Assembly (NCBI GenBank): GCA_008671135.1
Contig: RQAP01000006.1
Coordinates: 80,687 to 144,686, forward strand
Source of the DNA: Collinsella aerofaciens
GTDB lineage: Bacteria; Actinomycetota; Coriobacteriia; Coriobacteriales; Coriobacteriaceae
Direction: 5' to 3'
DNA: 64,000 nucleotides
Shown: positions 9,041 to 18,140 of the stretch, in pieces
Layout of the letters: each line of letters starts with the position of its first letter
Numbering within the stretch: the first letter of the stretch is position 1
Program-made: the position numbers and the translations under genes
Notes under the pieces: model-generated
The model's input: the letters and a program-made list of their open reading frames with translations, nothing else
What the model was told of the DNA's origin: nothing
The model's database searches: none

Positions 9041-10258
9041 TTAGAGACCCAAATAGGCAGTCATGCCTTCGACGGCGAGCTTGGCGCCTGCCACAGCATG
9101 AACCACGGTGAGCGGGCCGTTAACCACGTCGCCGGCGGCAAAGACGCCAGGCACGGTGGTCATACCGCATTCATCGACCGAAAGAAGGCCGCGATGGTCG
9201 GTCTCCAGACCGCCCGTTGTAAGCACGAGCTTGTCCTTGGGCACCTGAGACGCCGCAATCACAACCGTGTCGGCGGACACGTGGTCGAGCTCTTCCTCGT
9301 AGCCCACCACATTGTTGTCCTCGTCAAAGATAGCCGTCTCGAACACCGGACCGTTATCATCGATGGCGCAGATCGCCTTGCCGCGCACAATCTCGGCACC
9401 GTCAAGCTCGGTCAGCTCCACCTCGTCATCGATGGCAGAGATGTGGCGCGAACGGGCATACACAGTGACCTTGCGGGCACCCGAGCGCAGGGCCGTGCGG
9501 GCAACATCCATGGCCACATTGCCGGCGCCGATAACCGCCACGTTCTGCCCGATTGCCACGCTCGTGGGATCGACCAGATAGTCGATACCAAACAGCACAT
9601 TGCCGCGCGACTCGCCGGGAATACCCAGCTTTCGAGCTCGCCAGGTGCCGGTACCAACAAAGACCGCATCGTAACCGTCGCGCAGCAGGTCGTCGATGTG
9701 GAGCGCACCGCCGATGGTGGTCGAGGGGCGAACGCGCACGCCAAGCGAGCACATCACGTGACGGTACTTTTGTACGAGCGCACGGGGCAGGCGGAACTCG
9801 GGGATACCGTACTCCAGCACACCGCCGACCTCGGGGCGCTGTTCAAATACCGTGACGGCACAGCCCAGCTGGACCATCTTAATGGCCACGGTAATACCGG
9901 CAGGACCGGAACCGACCACAGCAACCTGTTTGCCGCACGACGGCGCGGGCGTCCACTCCTTACGATCCAAATACGCTGTCGAGATATAGTTCTCGATGCT
10001 CGAAAAATGCACGGGCGCGCCCTTGCGGCCCTGGGTGCAAGCACCCTCGCACTGGCCCGAATGATTGCACACCATGGAGCAGACCGCGCTCATGGGATTG
10101 TTCTGGAACAGTAGCTCGCCCGCCTCTTGCAGACGGCGCTGTTTGAACAGGTCGATGACCTGCGGAATAGGCGTCTGAACCGGGCAGCCCTTAAGCTGAC
10201 AGAACACCCTTTTACAACCTAGGCAACGATTCGCCTCTTCGACAATGTGGATAGCCAC
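9041..10258 (-). CDS. GltD-like FAD/NAD(P)-dependent oxidoreductase with N-terminal Fe-S domain
   Basis: 405 residues resembling the glutamate synthase small subunit and related electron-transfer flavoproteins. The N-terminal domain has cysteines in CLGCKRVFCQLKGCP and CSMVCNHSGQCEGAC, suited to 4Fe-4S clusters. GSGPAG and GAGNVAMD mark the FAD and NAD(P)H Rossmann folds, and FAAGDVVNGPLTVVHA is the C-terminal FAD motif. A GTG at 10258 with GGGGAG four bases upstream is preferred over an ATG at 10285 lacking such a site. No large GltB subunit is next to it, so the electron acceptor is unknown. Its link to the neighbouring pectin genes is only by position. Confidence 0.8.
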   Translation of the reverse strand: MAIHIVEEANRCLGCKRVFCQLKGCPVQTPIPQVIDLFKQRRLQEAGELLFQNNPMSAVCSMVCNHSGQCEGACTQGRKGAPVHFSSIENYISTAYLDRKEWTPAPSCGKQVAVVGSGPAGITVAIKMVQLGCAVTVFEQRPEVGGVLEYGIPEFRLPRALVQKYRHVMCSLGVRVRPSTTIGGALHIDDLLRDGYDAVFVGTGTWRARKLGIPGESRGNVLFGIDYLVDPTSVAIGQNVAVIGAGNVAMDVARTALRSGARKVTVYARSRHISAIDDEVELTELDGAEIVRGKAICAIDDNGPVFETAIFDEDNNVVGYEEELDHVSADTVVIAASQVPKDKLVLTTGGLETDHRGLLSVDECGMTTVPGVFAAGDVVNGPLTVVHAVAGAKLAVEGMTAYLGL

Positions 10259-10285
10259 GCAACTCCCCTTTTTAATGCAATCCAA

Positions 10286-10322
10286 TGGGGGCGACGATAA
10301 AGACCCTTCACCGCCGCCCCCA
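10286..10322 (-). terminator. Hairpin after the TIM-barrel gene
   Basis: TGGGGGCG and CGCCCCCA form an 8-bp stem about 40 bp after the stop of the gene ending at 10363. There is no good U-run on the minus strand, so it may be a weak terminator or a transcript-end stabiliser. Confidence 0.4.
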
Positions 10323-10362
10323 TACAGGTAATCTCAATCTGCCGACACAGCAAAAGCCAATG

Positions 10363-11268
10363 CTATAACTCGCGATGCGAAGCCCCGCAGCGAGCGGACA
10401 TGTGCTCGAGTGTCGCCAGGCAGTCAGCCGCCGTCGCCGGCACACTGTTCTCGACCACGCAGGGAATCCCAGGGCAGGCAGCAGCCGCCCAGGCCACTAC
10501 GGGCTCAAAGTCATAGCGGCCCGTCTCGCCCACGCCATGACACACCAGACGTGAACCCGTACCGTCGCACCAACCGGCTTCGTCCTCGTTATCAACGACC
10601 TCAAAATCCTTGGCGTGCAGCACGCGAATCTTGCTGCCGCATAAATAGAGCATGCGCGCGGTGATTTCCTGCGCTTCGTCAACGACGCTGGGGTGCAGCA
10701 GCGACACTGGGTCATAGATCACGCCGAGCGACGGGCTCGAGACGCGCTCCAGCACCTCACGGCAGCGATCTGGCGTGTTGACCGTCTCGTTCCAACCGGG
10801 CTCAATTAGAACCTGACCGCCCACGGCCTCGGCCCGATCGCAGACGTGTGCGAGTCCGTCTGCAAACGCATCGAGCGCCTCGTCGGTCATGCGGTCGTCC
10901 GCGACGCGGTTCTGCGCATTGGGGCGACCGGTCTCGGTGCCAACCGGGCATCCGCCGAGCATCTGGGCAAAGTTCAAGCACGCCTCGTACTCGGCAAAGT
11001 TATCCATGAGTTGTTGGCGATCGGGCGTCGCCAGATTCTTATAACAGCCGAGCACAGCGACCGAAACGCCTGCCTCGTCGAGCACCGCACGCAAATGGCC
11101 GGCAAGCTCGCGGGTCAGGCCGCCTCGATCGATCCCCATCGATGCGTAGAGCACCTTGCTCGGCAGCTGAATGCACGAAAAGCCCAGCTCTCCCGCCATG
11201 CGAATGCGTTCCTCGACAGTCCCCTGCGGAAGGTCGTGCAAACGTACACCCGGAGTAATAGCCCCCAC
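10363..11268 (-). CDS. Sugar phosphate isomerase/epimerase-like TIM-barrel protein
   Basis: A 301-residue xylose-isomerase-like TIM barrel: VEERIRMAGELGFSCIQLPS near the N-terminus, QVLIEPGWNETVN, LGVIYDPVSLLHP and IRVLHAKDFEV carry the acidic and His residues expected for a divalent metal site. Such proteins isomerise or epimerise sugars and sugar acids. A GTG at 11268, ten bases after AAGGGA and overlapping the end of the GH105 gene region, is the best start; a longer frame from 11433 runs inside GH105. It directly follows the GH105 gene, so it probably handles a sugar released from pectin, but the substrate is unknown. Confidence 0.7.
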   Translation of the reverse strand: MGAITPGVRLHDLPQGTVEERIRMAGELGFSCIQLPSKVLYASMGIDRGGLTRELAGHLRAVLDEAGVSVAVLGCYKNLATPDRQQLMDNFAEYEACLNFAQMLGGCPVGTETGRPNAQNRVADDRMTDEALDAFADGLAHVCDRAEAVGGQVLIEPGWNETVNTPDRCREVLERVSSPSLGVIYDPVSLLHPSVVDEAQEITARMLYLCGSKIRVLHAKDFEVVDNEDEAGWCDGTGSRLVCHGVGETGRYDFEPVVAWAAAACPGIPCVVENSVPATAADCLATLEHMSARCGASHREL

Positions 11269-11269
11269 G

Positions 11270-12508
11270 TTATTCACATCCCTTATGAGCGTTGATGCCC
11301 GGGGTGTATCCGCCAAACGGGTCCTCGATGGAGCACACGCCCGAGGGGGCGAGCGGATCGCGTTTACCGGCCAGCTTGTCGTGATGCATGGTCTCGATAT
11401 AGGCAAGCACCAGCGGCGCCACGCCCTTCGCATCGTTTTTGACGATAGGCTCGCTCATGTAGTAACCAAACGTGCCCTCGCGGTGCGCGGTGTTTCCCAA
11501 GCCCGCGACCAGGCAGATGTTGTCGAGCGCCAGCTGCCCATCATGCTCGGACAGGCAGGTCTCGCAGATGCCGTCGAAGGCGCGACGGCCGTACTGGTAG
11601 TAACGCTCGCCCAGCACGCCTAGACGCACGCCCTTCATGATGGCATTGGCAAAAATCGCGCTACCAGACTCCTCCAGGTAGTTGGGGGCGATATTGGGCA
11701 GGTTGATGACCTGATGCCACATGCCGGTCTTCTCGTCCTGATACGGCAGCATGGCATCGATCAGGTCGTGGAACATCTTGCGAATCTCGTCCTTCTCGGC
11801 TGACATCGAAGGCGGCATGAGCTCCCAGGTATCGATGAGTGCCATGGCAAACCAGCCCTCGGCGCGCAGCCAGAAGTTAGCCGAAAGGCCGGTGACCGGG
11901 TCGCACCAGAACTGTTTGCGGCTCGCGTCGTAAGCGTGATAGTACAGACCGTTGAGGGGGTTGCGCATCAGGTCATGCACGACCTGGAACATATGGAAGC
12001 TGTCCGAGCAGGCACGACGGTTGTGGAAGCTCAGCTCGTACTGCATGTAGAACGGCTGGGCCATATACATGCCATCGAGCCAGATCTGGTTGGGATAGAC
12101 GGCCTTGTGCCAAAACACGCCTTCTTTGGTGCGCGGCTGGGTCTCGAGCTGGCGGTAGATGGTGTCCATGGCGGCACGGTACTTGGGCTTGCCCACCAGG
12201 TCATAGAGCTTGTAGAGGGTCTTGCCCGCATTGACGTTATCGAGGTTGTACTCCTGCGGGTTGTAATGCTTGATGGTACCGTCGTCCTGGACAAAGAAAT
12301 CGATGTAGTCATCGGCAAAGGTCAGGTAGCGCTGCTCACCCGTGATCTCGTACAGCTCGATGAGCGCCTTGATCATGCAGCCGTCGATATAGTTCCAGGT
12401 GTTCTCCTTGCCGGCGCGAATCTTTTCGATATTCCAAGCCGGCGCCTGCGGCGTAGAGCTTTCGATCAACTGCTCGATATAACGGTCCAGGATTTGATTG
12501 CAACCCAT
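11270..12508 (-). CDS. GH105 unsaturated rhamnogalacturonyl hydrolase
   Basis: 412 residues of an (alpha/alpha)6-barrel glycoside hydrolase. The segments NLDNVNAG and QIWLDGMYMAQPFY correspond to the two catalytic Asp regions of YteR-type GH105 enzymes, and NFWLRAEGWFAMAL is also typical. These enzymes remove the unsaturated galacturonate that pectate or rhamnogalacturonan lyases leave at the non-reducing end. There is no signal peptide, so it should act in the cytoplasm. ATG 12508 follows GAGGGGACAGCA. Its own LacI-type operators lie 26-80 bp upstream, making it the first gene of a separate unit with the downstream TIM-barrel gene. Confidence 0.88.
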   Translation of the reverse strand: MGCNQILDRYIEQLIESSTPQAPAWNIEKIRAGKENTWNYIDGCMIKALIELYEITGEQRYLTFADDYIDFFVQDDGTIKHYNPQEYNLDNVNAGKTLYKLYDLVGKPKYRAAMDTIYRQLETQPRTKEGVFWHKAVYPNQIWLDGMYMAQPFYMQYELSFHNRRACSDSFHMFQVVHDLMRNPLNGLYYHAYDASRKQFWCDPVTGLSANFWLRAEGWFAMALIDTWELMPPSMSAEKDEIRKMFHDLIDAMLPYQDEKTGMWHQVINLPNIAPNYLEESGSAIFANAIMKGVRLGVLGERYYQYGRRAFDGICETCLSEHDGQLALDNICLVAGLGNTAHREGTFGYYMSEPIVKNDAKGVAPLVLAYIETMHHDKLAGKRDPLAPSGVCSIEDPFGGYTPGINAHKGCE

Positions 12509-12533
12509 TGCTGTCCCCTCTGACATAAACGAT

Positions 12534-12550
12534 AGGTGAACGTTACCCCT
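12534..12550 (-). promoter_or_regulatory. LacI-type half operator before the GH105 gene
   Basis: GGTGAACGTTACC is a partial match to the palindrome GGTGAACGTTCACC found at other promoters in the locus. It lies 26 bp upstream of the GH105 start. Confidence 0.55.
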
Positions 12551-12570
12551 AGTGTAACGCGAACGGGGAA

Positions 12571-12594
12571 TATAGGGTGAACGTTAACCCTATA
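12571..12594 (-). promoter_or_regulatory. LacI-type operator before the GH105 gene
   Basis: GGTGAACGTTAACC at 12576-12589 is flanked by TATAG and CTATA, so the palindrome extends to 24 bp with one mismatched pair. It is one of the likely targets of the LacI-family regulator at 25117-26196. Confidence 0.7.
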
Positions 12595-12603
12595 TTCCCC
12601 GCA

Positions 12604-12629
12604 AACGGCAGACTTTTAGCGGCAAACGG
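12604..12629 (-). promoter_or_regulatory. Conserved CCGTT direct-repeat element, copy 1
   Basis: On the minus strand CCGTT occurs at 12629-12625 and 12608-12604, exactly 21 bp apart, with AAAA-N-TC between them. The same arrangement is found at 19848-19873 and 24778-24803, each just upstream of a LacI-type operator. This copy overlaps the 3' end of the SGNH hydrolase gene. Confidence 0.55.
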
Positions 12630-13284
12630 CGGTGAGACCCGCGGCGATGCGATGCGCCAGGCGCTCATAGCCGGCAGGACTGTAATGCAGACCGTCCGGC
12701 ATATAGAGCTCGCGGTGCCCTGGCAAAAACGGGCTGATACCACTTTGCGCATACAGGTCAATCACCGGAACCGAGTAGCGGTCGCAGACTTCGAGCATCG
12801 CCCGCACGTAGGCGACCTGCGTCAACCCCAGGTGATTGAGCTCATCGCTTGCCGGGATATCCTTCTCGTGCTTACCGCTCGTCTTGCACGGCGTCATAAA
12901 CACGAGCTTTGCCCGAGGCGAGCGTGCCGTGATGGTGCGGATCAGGTAATCGAGCGCACCGTAGAACTCATGCACATCGGTACTGCCCAACTCGCCAAGC
13001 GGCACGTTGCGGCTAAAGTCGTTGACGCCGCCAAAGACAATGTAGATATCGGCCGCATCGTCGATACCGTCCAGGCGCTCGACAAATGAATCGGTACGGT
13101 CGGCCTTGATGGCGATACGCGAACCCTTGATGCCAAAGTTCTCGACGACTGCACCTCCCAGCAACGCGCCCAGATGCGAAGTCCACGAGATGTCGTTGCC
13201 GCCTGCGCCGCATCCGTTATCCCCCCATGTGGTCGAATCGCCAAAGCAGCAAATGGTCGATTCACTCAAACTCTTCGTTTCCAT
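12616..13284 (-). CDS. SGNH/GDSL-family esterase
   Basis: 222 residues with the four SGNH blocks: FGDSTTWGD (nucleophile Ser), the Gly of FGIKGSR, GGVNDFSRN and DGLHYSPAGY (catalytic Asp and His). The family includes carbohydrate acetyl esterases, and its place among pectin enzymes suggests removal of O-acetyl groups from pectin or rhamnogalacturonan fragments. There is no signal peptide, so action is probably cytoplasmic. ATG 13284 follows GAGGAG. It is the last gene of a leftward run behind the pectinesterase fusion. Confidence 0.82.
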   Translation of the reverse strand: METKSLSESTICCFGDSTTWGDNGCGAGGNDISWTSHLGALLGGAVVENFGIKGSRIAIKADRTDSFVERLDGIDDAADIYIVFGGVNDFSRNVPLGELGSTDVHEFYGALDYLIRTITARSPRAKLVFMTPCKTSGKHEKDIPASDELNHLGLTQVAYVRAMLEVCDRYSVPVIDLYAQSGISPFLPGHRELYMPDGLHYSPAGYERLAHRIAAGLTAVCR

Positions 13285-13353
13285 AATCTTCTCCTCATCC
13301 GCCCATCGGCAGTCATACAGGAACGTACCGTTTATTCGCAGCATGCCGAGGGG

Positions 13354-15519
13354 CTATGCACGGGCGCATTCCGCAACGTGCGAATCGAGCCATTCGATAT
13401 CCTCGACAAGATGTGCCACGCCCAGATGGTGTTCACCCGGACACACCTCGTGCCGCAGGCCATCTCTGCGACCCAGCAACTTGTAGGCATCGCGCACGAT
13501 CTCGAGCTGCTCGTCAACATTTTTCAGCCCGCGCGAACCGTTCAGATGATCCTCTTCGCAGCTTTGCACCAGCAGCGGATGCGGCGCGATGAGCGAGGCA
13601 ATATCGCCCATGTCGAGTAAGCGCCAAAGTCCGGGAGTGTAGTTGCAGCTGCAATTGCCATTGAGATGCAGCAGCGAATCGTCGACACCGTACAGATAGC
13701 CCGAGACAAACGCCTTGCGCACACGCGGGTCGAGTGCGGCCAGGTACAACGTCATGTAGCCGCCACCCGAAAAACCAAAGCAACCCAGGTCATCCATGGC
13801 AATGTCGCCGCGCGCCTCCAAGTAATCGATCAGACGCATGTTATCCCAGGCGTTGAGGCCCGCGACCGTAAGACCCAGTGGCTCGGCCATACGTGCCTGA
13901 TTCAGGCACGTACCGCGCAGGTAGCTGTTCTCGTCATCGCCCTGACCCTTCCAGTCACGACGGTATCCCCAGCCGCGCGCGTCGGGGCAGACGGTCACGT
14001 AACCCATGCGTGCCAAACGCAGACCGTAGTCGTAATTGAACTTACGCACGGCATCATCGACCGCCGGCACGCCCGTCACGCCCGCAACACTTGCGGCGCC
14101 TGCTCCCTGATGGCCATGCGGGCAGATATAGCAACGCTTGCGGCCGCGCACATCGAGCTTAGGCGACTGCGGCTCGAGCAGGTAGAACGGCATCCAAACG
14201 TCGCGCTCCACCTGCAGCATCGCATGGGTGCGCACGATACCGCCAGCCACCCGCACGCGGTCGAACTCACGAACCTCAATCGGGACGCGGTCCATAAGCG
14301 AAAGACCCAAAACATCGTACAGGCGAGTCCTGGTCGCAATCCTCCATGCCTCAAAATCTGCAGGAGTCTTGCCCGCGAATGCGGCCGAGCGCCCCTCGCG
14401 CTTCAACCGGGCACGCAGCGCAGGCTCGTCTTCGCAGTACGTCTCGATGTGCACGGTGCGACCGTTGTCAGACAGCCCAGCCGTCTCCACCGCATCACCG
14501 TCGCCGCCCTCGGGGTCCCAACCGTCCGCACCGGCAAGCACCTGCTCGCGGGCGTACCCGGCGGCAGTCATCACATCGAGTTTATTCGCCCACGGCACCC
14601 AGCCGGTAGTATCACCCGCCGGCCCATGCAGAATCGCGCCAGCATACTGCACGCAGTTGTGCGCCGCCGGCTTATTCCAATCCCACCAGCCTTCGCGCTT
14701 GATATGTCGCCCCAGCCAGCAATCGATCAGCACAGTTTGCGCCCATTCGCGCCAAGGACGGCCCAGGTAGACCGAATCCGGCGCCACGCCATCCGGTGCT
14801 GTAAACGAACAGCCGTGGAACACAAATCCGTACGGCTCGCCTTTAGGCGTGGAGGCTGCCGTTACATACCCGTTGACATCCATATCGCGGTTGAGCGAGC
14901 GAATCTCGCACCCCTCAAAGTAGGCACGCGCGCCGCCAAAGATAAAGTCGACATCGCCCTCGATCCGGCAACGTCGAAAATACTGGCGTCCCACCCGGCG
15001 CGGCGCATACTGTTTGGGTCCTATGAACCCGCCCGGTTTGGCCTCATGCGGCGGCAGCGGGCCCAAAAACAGTGTGTCCTGGTGCCCCTTAATGCAGCAG
15101 GCATCGACAACCAGACGGTCGCCATCAGCATACAGGGCAATCGCTTGACCGACCTCGCGCCCATCGCCCGCATCGTTTTCGATCGTGAGGTTCTCGAGCC
15201 GTACGTCGTCGGCATCGACCAAAACGGTATAGGTCCTAAAGGTGCCGAGCGTACCGTCGACGCCCGAGCCGTCCTCCGAAGGCATCTTGGCACCCAGGCT
15301 GCCCACGATACGCACGCTGTCGGCCGTCTCTCCCTCAATCGTCACATGCGAGCGATGAATCTCGACCCGCTCGCAATACTCGCCCGGATCGACGCGAATC
15401 ATCACCGGTTGCTCGGCATCCGGATAGAGCTGATCGGCTGCCGCCAAGGCATCGGAAATCGTTGGATACGCTCCTGCCGCAGCCCTCGAAACGCGCAGCG
15501 TATAGATACTTTCGCTCAT
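13354..15519 (-). CDS. Bifunctional pectinesterase (CE8) - alpha/beta hydrolase fusion
   Basis: 721 residues with two catalytic domains. Residues about 1-340 are a right-handed beta-helix pectin methylesterase: GHQDTLFL, DVDFIFGG with a catalytic Asp, and YLGRPWREWAQTV. Residues about 370-721 are an alpha/beta hydrolase resembling acetyl xylan esterase/Abhydrolase_7 proteins, with nucleophile GFSGGG, an acidic QSCEEDHL and a His in GEHHLG. One chain would remove methyl and probably acetyl esters from the same galacturonan fragment. No signal peptide or membrane segment is seen. Its ATG overlaps the stop of the preceding esterase gene as ATGA, indicating coupling. The C-terminal substrate is inference. 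Confidence 0.87.
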   Translation of the reverse strand: MSESIYTLRVSRAAAGAYPTISDALAAADQLYPDAEQPVMIRVDPGEYCERVEIHRSHVTIEGETADSVRIVGSLGAKMPSEDGSGVDGTLGTFRTYTVLVDADDVRLENLTIENDAGDGREVGQAIALYADGDRLVVDACCIKGHQDTLFLGPLPPHEAKPGGFIGPKQYAPRRVGRQYFRRCRIEGDVDFIFGGARAYFEGCEIRSLNRDMDVNGYVTAASTPKGEPYGFVFHGCSFTAPDGVAPDSVYLGRPWREWAQTVLIDCWLGRHIKREGWWDWNKPAAHNCVQYAGAILHGPAGDTTGWVPWANKLDVMTAAGYAREQVLAGADGWDPEGGDGDAVETAGLSDNGRTVHIETYCEDEPALRARLKREGRSAAFAGKTPADFEAWRIATRTRLYDVLGLSLMDRVPIEVREFDRVRVAGGIVRTHAMLQVERDVWMPFYLLEPQSPKLDVRGRKRCYICPHGHQGAGAASVAGVTGVPAVDDAVRKFNYDYGLRLARMGYVTVCPDARGWGYRRDWKGQGDDENSYLRGTCLNQARMAEPLGLTVAGLNAWDNMRLIDYLEARGDIAMDDLGCFGFSGGGYMTLYLAALDPRVRKAFVSGYLYGVDDSLLHLNGNCSCNYTPGLWRLLDMGDIASLIAPHPLLVQSCEEDHLNGSRGLKNVDEQLEIVRDAYKLLGRRDGLRHEVCPGEHHLGVAHLVEDIEWLDSHVAECARA

Positions 15520-16325
15520 CGTCCATCACGCTCCCATGCAACGAACTGTTCAGGCCAGCCCTGAACCTGTGGCTGAATATGCTCGGCGCAGCCCTTAAAT
15601 GCCGTTTGGGCCGTGGCGAGCGATGCCCCATGCTTTCCATGCGGAAAGACATGTAGGCTAAAGCCAATCCCGTGGTCGGCAAGAGCCTGCGCAAGAAGGA
15701 GGCTATTTTGAACTGGTACCGATGCATCCTCGGCGGTATGCCACAAGAACGTACGGGGGAAGCCATCGCCCACCATATTCTCGATCGACAACTTTTGAGC
15801 CAAAGCGCCATCGGCACCCGTTAGGTGTTCAAACGAACCACGATGAGCATAGGCCCCCGAGCTTACGACCGGATAGCCCAAGCAAAGTGTGTCAGGCCGA
15901 ATCGACTCAGGCGATGCCGAAATCGACTCTGCAAGCCAGGGTTGGTCCCAAAGCGCCCCGAGCAAGCCAACTAGATGCCCACCGGCCGAAAAACCCATGA
16001 CCGTAATCCGACCAGGATCGACGCAGTACTCTGCCGCATGGCTTCGGACGGTATCGACCGCCCGCGCGAGTTCTTGCAATGCCAGCGGATAGACAGCCGG
16101 AGCAACCGAATAGTTCAGTACAAACGCTTGGTAGCCCATCGCCAACAAACGGAGCGCTACCGGCTCGCCTTCTCGCGGCGAAACGTGATCGTAGCCGCCT
16201 CCTGGCACGACCACAACTGCAGGCAGCGGTTTTAAAGCATAAGCATCTTCGGTCGGCGCAAAAACATAAGACGTAATCGTGGCAGACGAGCCATCGACCC
16301 CGACAGGAATCGTTTTATTGAGCAT
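15516..16325 (-). CDS. Alpha/beta hydrolase, probable carbohydrate acetyl esterase
   Basis: 269 residues of the acetyl-esterase type (COG0657/BD-FAE-like). VVVPGGGYDHVSPREGEP forms the oxyanion region, GFSAGGHLVG holds the nucleophilic Ser, HTAEDASVPV the Asp and HGKHG the His. ATG 16325 follows AAAGGGA; the upstream in-frame ATG at 16376 has no such site. It lies between the GH28 gene and the pectinesterase fusion and overlaps the latter by four bases. Deacetylation of pectin fragments is the likely role, by context. Cytoplasmic. Confidence 0.83.
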   Translation of the reverse strand: MLNKTIPVGVDGSSATITSYVFAPTEDAYALKPLPAVVVVPGGGYDHVSPREGEPVALRLLAMGYQAFVLNYSVAPAVYPLALQELARAVDTVRSHAAEYCVDPGRITVMGFSAGGHLVGLLGALWDQPWLAESISASPESIRPDTLCLGYPVVSSGAYAHRGSFEHLTGADGALAQKLSIENMVGDGFPRTFLWHTAEDASVPVQNSLLLAQALADHGIGFSLHVFPHGKHGASLATAQTAFKGCAEHIQPQVQGWPEQFVAWERDGR

Positions 16326-16377
16326 GTATTCCCTTTCACCATGATGCGTAGCGCAGCGCACACGGCCGTATCGCACA

Positions 16378-16414
16378 AGGGCTGCATTGCCGATTTATCC
16401 GACAATGCAGCCCT
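16378..16414 (-). terminator. Intercistronic hairpin between GH28 and esterase genes
   Basis: AGGGCTGCATTG and its exact complement CAATGCAGCCCT form a 12-bp stem with a 13-base loop. No U-run follows on the minus strand, so it may attenuate transcription or protect the upstream message rather than stop it fully. Confidence 0.45.
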
Positions 16415-16429
16415 GGTCATCAACCCGAG

Positions 16430-18025
16430 TTAGGAACGGACAACCTTGTCGACGTTCTGGAGCTGCAGCTCCTCGCCGTCCTGGCCCTCGATCACCACAT
16501 TTTGCAGGTCGAGCACCTTGACGTTTTGCGCAATGATGCCCTGACGCACCATGGGCTCAACGCCGCAGGCCATGGCCGGGACAAAGGGCTCGGCATCGTC
16601 GGCAAAGGTCACGTGAACGTCTTGGAACGTCAGACGCGTCACCTTGCTCTCGGGCAGACCCGTGATATAGGCCGCGGCAGCATGGCAGTTGGTGGCCTCG
16701 ATATCGCAAAACGTCGTGGCACCAAAGCCGGGCGTGCGGTCGTCGACAGGCAGCGCCTCGCGAGACTGCACGTAATCGGTCTTGCCGTCCTTGTCACAGA
16801 AGTAGAAGGAGTTGACCACGAAGGGCGTGAGTACCTCGTCCATACGAATGTGCTCAAAGGTAATGCCCTCGTTGACGGCATCCTTGCCGCGCCCGCGGCG
16901 GGTCTTGACGCGCAGGCCGCGGTCGGTGCGCTCAAAGAGGCACTTGCTCACGGTAAGGTCCTTGATGCCGCCGGCAGCCTCTGAACCCAGGACCACGGCG
17001 CCGTGACCATCGTGCATGTAGCAGTGAGAGATCAGCACGTCGTGCGTAGCGGGACGAAGCTCGGGCTCAATGCCCAGCTTGCCGCTCTTGATGGCGATGC
17101 AGTCGTCGCCCACCGAGAACTGACAGCCAAGGATGCGGACAAAGCCGCAGCTCTCGGGATCGAAACCGTCGGTGTTGTGGGAGTTCTTGGGACCCTCGAT
17201 GGACAGGCAGAGCGCGTCGACATGCTCGCACAGGACGGGATGGATATTCCACGCCGGGCTGTTGCGCACGATAAAGCCGGCAAGGCTCACGTTTTGGCAC
17301 TCGGACAGGAAGATCATGCGCGGACGGGCGACCTCGCGGCCCTCCTCGGGACGGAAGATGTTCTTAAAGTCCTTGTTCCACCAGTTGTCCTCGGCAAAAT
17401 CGGTCTGACCGTCAATCGCGCCGCGACCATAGATGCACACGTCGTGCACGCCCAGACCCGTAAAGGTAGAACAGTAGGTCGAGAAGCTCTCCCCCTCCCA
17501 GCGGCCCAGGGGCAGCATATCGGTACCGGCATAACCGGCACCCTCGTTGCCCGTGACCGTACCCGGAATGTAGGCAAGCGCGGCACGATCGTGGCGGGCC
17601 AGCAGCACCGCCCCCTCGGCGAGCTCGATGTTGATATTGCTCTTAAGGAAGAGAGACTTGATGCGATAACTACCGGCGGGGATCAGCACGCGGCCACCCT
17701 TGGGGCAAGCCATGATGGCAGCCTGGATGTTGGTGGTGTCGTCGTGCTCGGCATCGCCCTTGGCGCCACAGTCGCGAACGTTGATGGTAAAGGGCTCAGC
17801 CGGCGTGGTGACACCTACGCTCAGCTCACGCTCGCCACAGACAAAACGGACCAGGTTGCGCTTGCCGGGGGTCAGGCCGTCGACATAGGTCTCGACCGTA
17901 TTCGTGGTACCGGCGGGCTCGTCGTTGACAAAGATCTCCCACGTATCGGCGCAGGTAAAGTAACCGCCGTCGTCAAGCTCGATAACCGCCGCGCGCGCGT
18001 TGCGCCAGATAACGTTCGTCTCCAT
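16430..18025 (-). CDS. GH28 polygalacturonase, probably exo-acting and cytoplasmic
   Basis: 531 residues of a GH28 beta-helix enzyme. An N-terminal beta-rich region of about 85 residues precedes INVRDCGAKGDAEHDDT. Catalytic motifs are NTDGFDP, GDDCIAIKSGK, DGHGAVVLGSE and RVKTRRGRG. It hydrolyses alpha-1,4-galacturonide links; the N-terminal domain and lack of a signal peptide fit an intracellular exo-enzyme trimming imported oligomers. ATG 18025 follows AGGGAGAAACCC. It starts the run GH28-esterase-pectinesterase-SGNH. No GGTGAACGTT operator stands before it, so it may rely on read-through from the transporter. Confidence 0.9.
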   Translation of the reverse strand: METNVIWRNARAAVIELDDGGYFTCADTWEIFVNDEPAGTTNTVETYVDGLTPGKRNLVRFVCGERELSVGVTTPAEPFTINVRDCGAKGDAEHDDTTNIQAAIMACPKGGRVLIPAGSYRIKSLFLKSNINIELAEGAVLLARHDRAALAYIPGTVTGNEGAGYAGTDMLPLGRWEGESFSTYCSTFTGLGVHDVCIYGRGAIDGQTDFAEDNWWNKDFKNIFRPEEGREVARPRMIFLSECQNVSLAGFIVRNSPAWNIHPVLCEHVDALCLSIEGPKNSHNTDGFDPESCGFVRILGCQFSVGDDCIAIKSGKLGIEPELRPATHDVLISHCYMHDGHGAVVLGSEAAGGIKDLTVSKCLFERTDRGLRVKTRRGRGKDAVNEGITFEHIRMDEVLTPFVVNSFYFCDKDGKTDYVQSREALPVDDRTPGFGATTFCDIEATNCHAAAAYITGLPESKVTRLTFQDVHVTFADDAEPFVPAMACGVEPMVRQGIIAQNVKVLDLQNVVIEGQDGEELQLQNVDKVVRS

Positions 18026-18073
18026 GGGTTTCTCCCTCAAAAAGATGCTCTAAAGGCAAATTGTACGCTGTTG

Positions 18074-18117
18074 AAAAAGGGCCGTGCCTGCCGGCGGAAT
18101 TCCGGTGGCACGGCCCT
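18074..18117 (-). terminator. Rho-independent terminator of the GPH transporter gene
   Basis: AGGGCCGTGCC and GGCACGGCCCT form an 11-bp stem, followed on the minus strand by TTTTT. It lies 24 bp after the transporter stop and about 50 bp before the GH28 start. Confidence 0.8.
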
Positions 18118-18140
18118 GTGATTTGGACGATATGTCGGCC

